DNA of 64,000 nucleotides from Parietichytrium sp. I65-24A (Eukaryota; Sar; Bigyra; Thraustochytrida; Thraustochytriidae), in assembly GCA_012862575.1 (NCBI GenBank), contig BLSF01000002.1:248001-312000 (forward strand). Direction: 5' to 3'. How positions within the stretch are numbered: the first letter of the stretch is position 1; the number at the start of each line of letters is the position of its first letter. Positions 59,053 to 64,000 of the stretch are shown in pieces. A model generated the notes under the pieces. That model saw only the letters and a list, made by a program, of their open reading frames with translations. It did no database searches and was not told where the DNA came from. The position numbers and the translations under genes are program-made.

Positions 59053-62000
59053 CTACAAACCGGGAAGAGAAATGTCATCGAGGTCAGAAAGCCCAGAATA
59101 GTCCGACAGATTGTCGTCATCTTCATTTCCTAATTCGTCATCGTCTTCTTTCTCTTGGTCCTTTGCGGAACCTTGCAAGGCTTGCCCTTTCTCTTCCAGG
59201 ACACCTTTCGCCAAGTCCTTTGGCTCGTTTACTTCTTTCGGGCTGTCCAAGATATCGAGACCGTCGTCGATATCGCTGGTGTCGGCACCGTCGCTTGCCC
59301 CGTTCTGCATCGAACGCGTCGCAGCCGAAGAAGAAGAATTTGGCGCTTTGGAAGCAACCTCAGTTGGCGTCCCGGGCCCTTGTCGGCTCAGCATTGCAGC
59401 TATGCGATCGTTGAGGTTCACGGATGTTTTTCCTTCTTCATTCATGCGAGGATGCTCGGGAGGCGCGTCTGCTCGTCTACCCGAAGCGGCTCCAGTAGAG
59501 CCGGACGCTCCTCCCTCAACAGACATACTTGCAAGGCTTTTTGAACTCTGCCCCGACCCTACCGTTCCTGAGCGCTCCTCTCGAGTCGTTAACTCCCCAT
59601 CCTGGTCCGAGGCATTGCCAGTAATCCGTCGGGGAAGACTGTCTTCATCATCTATGCCAGCCCCCTCCGTGGTGTGACTCGAGCCATCGGCGGCCTCCTC
59701 CACCTCCACAGTGTCACGGGGCCCCCTATCGCCTGGTTGGGCCCGTTGGCTTGCTTTGTCGTGGTCGTGACCATCTTCTTCGCTGTCTTCTTCATCTCTT
59801 TCCTCTAAAAGCACTCCACCGTCCTCGCTCCTAGGTCCAGCTGGCCCATGCAAGCTGCCAACCACACTATTGCTCGAAAGACTGCCGAGGAGCGGCTGAC
59901 CACCAAGTTGGATAGCATCCAGCTCAGAGGGCCGAACGCTGGCTTGTCCTTCGACCGACCACACCGAGGAAGCGACACTCTCATTGTCGTAGTAATGCAT
60001 GGCGCCTCCTTCTCGCTGCCGAATGAGTTCGTCGGGAAGACTGACGCCGTCTGCAGCATCCGAGTTTGACGCTGTGAGCCGAACAAAATTCACTTTGGCG
60101 CCGGATCTTGCTGATACAGAGGTATGGCCACGCCGAGTTGAAGCGGTACGAGTTGAGCTGGATTCACCAAAATCGTCTTGTTGTTCGGAATGCATACCTC
60201 TTGCAGTGCTGTTCGATTTGCTGCTGGCTACAGAAGACGTTTCTACAGATCCTCCTCTTGCAGGGTTGAATGCAAGACTCACGCCCCGGCCAAACGATCC
60301 CAGACCGTTACCTTCAGCGTATGCACCACTATCCCCGCCCGCAGTTGAGACCGACCTTGTAGTAATAGATGAAGCAGATGCCACCGAACCCGGTCCGCGT
60401 GACATTCCGCTCTTTGGCACAACGACTGTGGTAGACGCCAAAGATGAAATACTCGAACTTGTCGAGGCCACCGAGGAACCTCCTGTGGGGTGAAAGGGAG
60501 GACTGAATTCGCTCGCGTCGGAAGACTTGATCGTAGCCTGAGATGGGCTTTGCGCATTTCTACCGCTTGCAGAATGGGGACTTGACTTTCCAGTACTCAA
60601 AGGCGTATTTGGCGCGCGAGATAAACGATTTTGATCTTGGGTTTGATCTGTGTCCACACGACTGCCTGTATTTGGCAACCTCAATTCGGAGCACGATGGT
60701 TTGACTGATCCTTTGGGTGGCTCGGGCGGGGTTGCGCCACTCTCATCAAGCTCTAGGTGATTTTCTACCACATCCTCCGCGGCTTCGTGCACCAGTAGAG
60801 GACTTTTTGGTGCACTGCAAACCGAGCCAGACACAGAGCTTGACCGACGCAAACCATTCGGAGGCTGGCTGGACAATTCGTCCTCGTCATCGTCGTCCTT
60901 TCGGCGATTCTTGCTCGCAAGGTCATCTTGTGCCTCTCCAAGCGATAGCACCTCTTCGTCCATTTCCTGCGGACAGAGACCAGAGTTCACGAGGTAGTCC
61001 CGGTAGACTGAAACTTTTTCTGACCCCATGGGTTCCGTTTCGAGGAGCTGGACAAAATTTCGAACTGCTGCTTTTGTCATTTCGACTTTGCGCTGTGCGT
61101 TAAGAGAGCGAGTATTAGCCGCTGCTTCAGAGTGTACTGGAGGTTGTTCGATCCTCTGCCAGAGCCCAACGTCGACGAGCCTCTCTTTATAGTCTGCAAG
61201 CTGTTCCTGTGAGAACTTGTGACTGAGGCTAATGTGCCGCAAGACATTCAGTGCCGTTTGCGCGGTAGACAGCTGCTGATTTGCGTCAAGTATCCACTCC
61301 TTCAGACGAGCTTCCGCAACATACTCGTCGTAAACGGAGCCGGAGCTCTGGAACTCATCCGTACTCGTGCGACGAAGCTGCGACAGCCGACCTGGACTTT
61401 GAGGGCCTCTTTGGCTGCCGTCGTCTTCCGACCTCGAATCGAAAAGACGAGTTGGCCCCATTCGCGGAGAGCTGGGAGGGCTGCCCTTCCGACTAGGGGA
61501 AGCCATTGGTGAAAATTGAAGAGCGGGTGAGTGCGGGCGCCCCTGGCGAGTGGGAGATAGGTTTGTTTCACCGTTTGCGGCAGCAGTTGCCGTTGCTTTC
61601 CGCCTTGGAGACAGAGATGGTCCGATATACTCTTCCTCGTCAATCACAGCGCTCGCCCCCAAAGCCAAAGGCTTCTTTTTCTTCTTCGGTTTTATCCTGC
61701 CCGCCTTAATTGCTCTCTGTCGCCTCTCTAGTTTAGCAGCGGCTCGCAATTGTGCCACCTCCCGAAGTGCCTCCCGGTGCGCCTCCGCAGCCCCTTGTAT
61801 GGTCTTATGCCTAAAAGCGCTTGTCTCAGCAAGCAAGGAGCTGGAGACTTCTCCAGGCAATACGCGACGAGGAGACTCGGGCAAAGATGGTTTATCATCG
61901 TCAAGCCCCTCGTTGGAATCTGGCTTCTTCGCTCGCTTTTTCTTCTTCTTCTTTTCTGCAGTTGTGGGTCTTTGCGCGCTGGATCCAAATCCTGTCACAG

Positions 62001-64000
62001 CAGAAGAAGCAACCTTCTTTGCAGCTTGTCCGGGCCGCGGCTTCGATAGACGTTCGCACATTTCCCCTAACTTTTTAGAATCGATCTTAACACTGGTCTG
62101 TTTCTCCAATTCCTTCAAGTCCTTCTCCTCGTGCGAGGTACTTTGCACAACCGGAGCTTTTGCTGCACTAAGTCTTTCCATCCGTGATTTTGTGAATTTG
62201 ACACCAGGCTTCTTCTTGGCATCTGCACTTGGTTTGGATGCGCCGGGCTGAAGTGGAGGCTGAGTTCTTTTGAGCTTCCGCTGAGATGATGGAGGCAGGG
62301 CACGGTCGTCTAATAGGATGAGGGAGGGCAACAAGTGAATGACTTGAGCTCGGTACCTTGCACTACTTGCGACTGGGCTCCCAAGGAGCCAAAGCTCCTC
62401 GAGTCCAGTGTTGAATGATAGACCTCGCAAGCCAGTAAAACTTGATATTGCGTTTTCGGACAGGTCCAACGATCTCAAATTTAGCAATCCCGCCAAGTAG
62501 GATACGTCGCGGATTTGGTTATGAGCTGCTTTCAGGGTCACGAGAGAATCCATAGCGTCCAGCCCGCGGACGCTCTTGATCTGATTGTGGGAAATGTCTA
62601 GGACTTTCAACGCAGGAAGCGCTTCGGGGGTCAAAACTGTGTCCAGTCTGGTCAGGAGATTGTGTGCTAGACAGAGCGTGTGCAACTGCGAAAAGATGCG
62701 ATGCGCAGGGAAACAGCGAATGTCATCACCAAGGCCAAGGCGATTCTGTTTGACGTCCAGTTCTTGTAGGGTTTCGTCCAGATCTTGATCGCCTTCGAAC
62801 AGAACTTGTAAGGTGGTAAGCTGATGCCCAGAGACATCAAGGGTCGTGACGACCTTCTTCGTATCACTAATTATGGAACCTGTTTCGCTGCCAACACCAA
62901 AAAGATCGTCAATTGTGCGAACATCGCGCTCTGAGCCTCCCCGGGGTTTACTGTCTTCACGCTGATTGCCCCAAAGACGTGCTGAGCTTTGATTCAAAAG
63001 TGTTTCTTCTCCTTCCTGTTCCTCCTCGTCCTGTTCCTCCTCTTCATCTACTTCTACCTCCTCCTCTGTATATTCCACTTCTTCTTCTTCTTCTTCCTCC
63101 TCCTCCTCCTCCTCCTCCTCGTACTCTTCTCCAGAGACTTCCTCTTCTTCTTCTTCTTCGGCAGAGATCTCTTCCTCTTCCTCTTCCTCTTCCTCTTCCT
63201 CCTCTTCACCGGAACCAGACACTTCTTCTTCTTCTTCTTCTTCCTCCTCCTCCTCATCTTCGCCGGAACCAGACTCTTCTTCCTCCTCCTCGGACTCTTC
63301 CTCGTCGCTTTGATCGCTATCGTCTGTTCCTTCAGTGTAGGCAGAAGACTCGAGTAATTTGCTCTTGGAACTGCTCTCCAAAGTTTCCACGTCTGATTTG
63401 CTTGACAGGACAGACGATTGGATTTTGGGGCTCTCCAAGAAGCCAGAGTGAGAGCTCATCGGCGACATATGAGAAGTGCTAGTCTCCAGCCCCACGTTTC
63501 TTTTATTTCTAATGGCCTTCTCCACAGCAACCTGCATCGAGTTTAGTGGCACCGGGAGTGAGTGAAGTTCTGATGGGAGGTAAATGGATGTCACTAATCT
63601 AAGAAAGCCAGAAAAATTTACGGAGACGGGCACGTCCTCCCATATGCTGTGCGAAGAATTGAAAGAGCTCAGACTTCCTGCCCTAGAGCGCCGTTTCTGC
63701 GAGAATGCTGAGTTGCTTTCTTTTTCTACCAAACCCTGCTCTTGCATGGCATTCATCACCACCTTTCTCTTCACCCGGGACCGGGCAACTTGCTCGACAG
63801 CTGCACTGAGCTGCCCGTAAGTGCTCATGACATTGGCTCCATCATCCTCGTCCTCGTCCTCATCCCTGTCCTCCACAACTGATTCGACAAAAACAGCTGC
63901 ACACGCTAGCTCAAGATTGAGAGCACTTCCACGTCTTGCAGCAGCATCCAGCCTCTCTAGTGTTGTCAAGGCTATTGCATTGCCACTCAATTGGACGCTT
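59053..64000 (-). CDS. Large LRR protein with glutamate-rich tracts (5' end outside window)
   Basis: At least 1,649 residues, with the frame open to the right edge (reads ...SVQLSGNAIALTTLERLD), so the start lies outside. Residues about 220-320 are almost pure Glu/acidic with SGSGEE spacers. Residues about 370-560 form SDS22-like leucine-rich repeats (LHTLCLAHNLLTRLDTVL, LKVLDISHNQIKSVRGLD, VTLKAAHNQIRDV, LRSLDLSENAIS) with an LRR cap ending LPSLILLDDRALP. The remaining 1,000 or more residues are Ser/Lys/Glu-rich and disordered, with basic KKKKKKRAKK-like patches and an acidic end. LRRs of this kind act in protein docking (phosphatase regulators, axonemal and nuclear proteins). No enzymatic domain is seen and no orthologue is recognised. 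Confidence 0.75.
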   Translation of the reverse strand, partial: SVQLSGNAIALTTLERLDAAARRGSALNLELACAAVFVESVVEDRDEDEDEDDGANVMSTYGQLSAAVEQVARSRVKRKVVMNAMQEQGLVEKESNSAFSQKRRSRAGSLSSFNSSHSIWEDVPVSVNFSGFLRLVTSIYLPSELHSLPVPLNSMQVAVEKAIRNKRNVGLETSTSHMSPMSSHSGFLESPKIQSSVLSSKSDVETLESSSKSKLLESSAYTEGTDDSDQSDEEESEEEEEESGSGEDEEEEEEEEEEEVSGSGEEEEEEEEEEEEEISAEEEEEEEVSGEEYEEEEEEEEEEEEEEVEYTEEEVEVDEEEEQDEEEQEGEETLLNQSSARLWGNQREDSKPRGGSERDVRTIDDLFGVGSETGSIISDTKKVVTTLDVSGHQLTTLQVLFEGDQDLDETLQELDVKQNRLGLGDDIRCFPAHRIFSQLHTLCLAHNLLTRLDTVLTPEALPALKVLDISHNQIKSVRGLDAMDSLVTLKAAHNQIRDVSYLAGLLNLRSLDLSENAISSFTGLRGLSFNTGLEELWLLGSPVASSARYRAQVIHLLPSLILLDDRALPPSSQRKLKRTQPPLQPGASKPSADAKKKPGVKFTKSRMERLSAAKAPVVQSTSHEEKDLKELEKQTSVKIDSKKLGEMCERLSKPRPGQAAKKVASSAVTGFGSSAQRPTTAEKKKKKKRAKKPDSNEGLDDDKPSLPESPRRVLPGEVSSSLLAETSAFRHKTIQGAAEAHREALREVAQLRAAAKLERRQRAIKAGRIKPKKKKKPLALGASAVIDEEEYIGPSLSPRRKATATAAANGETNLSPTRQGRPHSPALQFSPMASPSRKGSPPSSPRMGPTRLFDSRSEDDGSQRGPQSPGRLSQLRRTSTDEFQSSGSVYDEYVAEARLKEWILDANQQLSTAQTALNVLRHISLSHKFSQEQLADYKERLVDVGLWQRIEQPPVHSEAAANTRSLNAQRKVEMTKAAVRNFVQLLETEPMGSEKVSVYRDYLVNSGLCPQEMDEEVLSLGEAQDDLASKNRRKDDDDEDELSSQPPNGLRRSSSVSGSVCSAPKSPLLVHEAAEDVVENHLELDESGATPPEPPKGSVKPSCSELRLPNTGSRVDTDQTQDQNRLSRAPNTPLSTGKSSPHSASGRNAQSPSQATIKSSDASEFSPPFHPTGGSSVASTSSSISSLASTTVVVPKSGMSRGPGSVASASSITTRSVSTAGGDSGAYAEGNGLGSFGRGVSLAFNPARGGSVETSSVASSKSNSTARGMHSEQQDDFGESSSTRTASTRRGHTSVSARSGAKVNFVRLTASNSDAADGVSLPDELIRQREGGAMHYYDNESVASSVWSVEGQASVRPSELDAIQLGGQPLLGSLSSNSVVGSLHGPAGPRSEDGGVLLEERDEEDSEEDGHDHDKASQRAQPGDRGPRDTVEVEEAADGSSHTTEGAGIDDEDSLPRRITGNASDQDGELTTREERSGTVGSGQSSKSLASMSVEGGASGSTGAASGRRADAPPEHPRMNEEGKTSVNLNDRIAAMLSRQGPGTPTEVASKAPNSSSSAATRSMQNGASDGADTSDIDDGLDILDSPKEVNEPKDLAKGVLEEKGQALQGSAKDQEKEDDDELGNEDDDNLSDYSGLSDLDDISLPGL
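63054..63300. repeat. Coding GAA/GAG trinucleotide-rich region (poly-Glu)
   Basis: TTC/TCC-type triplets on the + strand encode long Glu runs, interrupted by SGSGE and YEE spacers, inside the LRR protein. The mixed GAA and GAG codons indicate an old or selected tract, not a freshly expanded pure triplet. Confidence 0.9.

Noticed and set aside
1-64000. tRNA, rRNA, CRISPR arrays, transposons, LTR or other virus-like elements
   Set aside because: I looked for tRNA B-box sequences, terminal repeats, transposase, integrase and reverse-transcriptase motifs and evenly spaced repeats, and found none that hold up. A GGTTCGAAAC-like string near 53153 lies within the AAA coding sequence.

Overview
The window is nuclear DNA from an intron-poor, gene-dense unicellular eukaryote. 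About 25 protein-coding genes lie on both strands. Most are one long uninterrupted frame, but six have a single short intron of 73-100 nt with a GTAAGT donor. TAA, TAG and TGA all end genes, so the code is standard. The gene set is purely eukaryotic: TRAPP-III, GINS, ATG8, myosin I, mitochondrial carrier, VMA21 and nuclear HtrA. ATG8 argues against red algae, which are reported to lack autophagy genes. The low intron load and compact layout would suit a labyrinthulomycete or thraustochytrid-like stramenopile, but this is inference and other free-living protists remain possible. I recognise no transposon, virus-like element, CRISPR array, rRNA or tRNA gene.

Layout, 1-25 kb: the 3' end of a PP2C phosphatase (+); an F-BAR/double-SH3 membrane-remodelling protein (-); a 3 kb gene-free spacer; a DegP7/Nma111-type HtrA protease (-); an assembly gap inside a (CT)n microsatellite; TRAPPC8/Trs85 (-). 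It continues with a CDK9/12-type kinase with a DWG instead of DFG motif (+); a YaaA-family protein with an added AT-hook tail (+); mitochondrial IF-3 (+, one intron); a 2H cyclic-nucleotide phosphodiesterase (+); and a two-exon protein that may be longin-related (+). The region before the last gene holds a 374 bp direct duplication joined by a single N, almost certainly an assembly artefact.

Layout, 25-46 kb: a Dispatched/Patched-type RND protein (+); a 1.8 kb spacer; mitoferrin with a large matrix-loop insertion (+); VMA21 (-); a PH/coiled-coil protein (-); a TARBP1/Trm3 tRNA ribose methyltransferase (+, one intron); a secreted PI-PLC X-domain protein (-); a ferroportin-like transporter (-, one intron); and an aminoglycoside-phosphotransferase-fold kinase (-).

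Layout, 46-64 kb: a 2.2 kb spacer rich in GA repeats; a class I myosin (+); a type II AAA ATPase whose two Walker B glutamates are both glutamine (-); an XPF/FAAP24-like small protein (+, one intron) convergent with homocysteine S-methyltransferase (-, one intron); ATG8 with a long tail beyond the lipidation glycine (-); GINS subunit PSF3 (+); and the 3' part of a large LRR protein with glutamate-rich tracts (-), open at the window edge.

There are no operons. Genes are independently transcribed with convergent or divergent spacers of about 30 bp to 3 kb. Loose functional themes are membrane traffic and actin (F-BAR, TRAPPC8, PH, myosin I, ATG8), iron (mitoferrin, ferroportin-like, YaaA family) and genome maintenance (PSF3, XPF-like), but nothing shows that they form one system. 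The most unusual items are the double Walker-B substitution, the YaaA/AT-hook architecture, the Dispatched-like protein with Asn-Asn in TM4, and the ATG8 tail.
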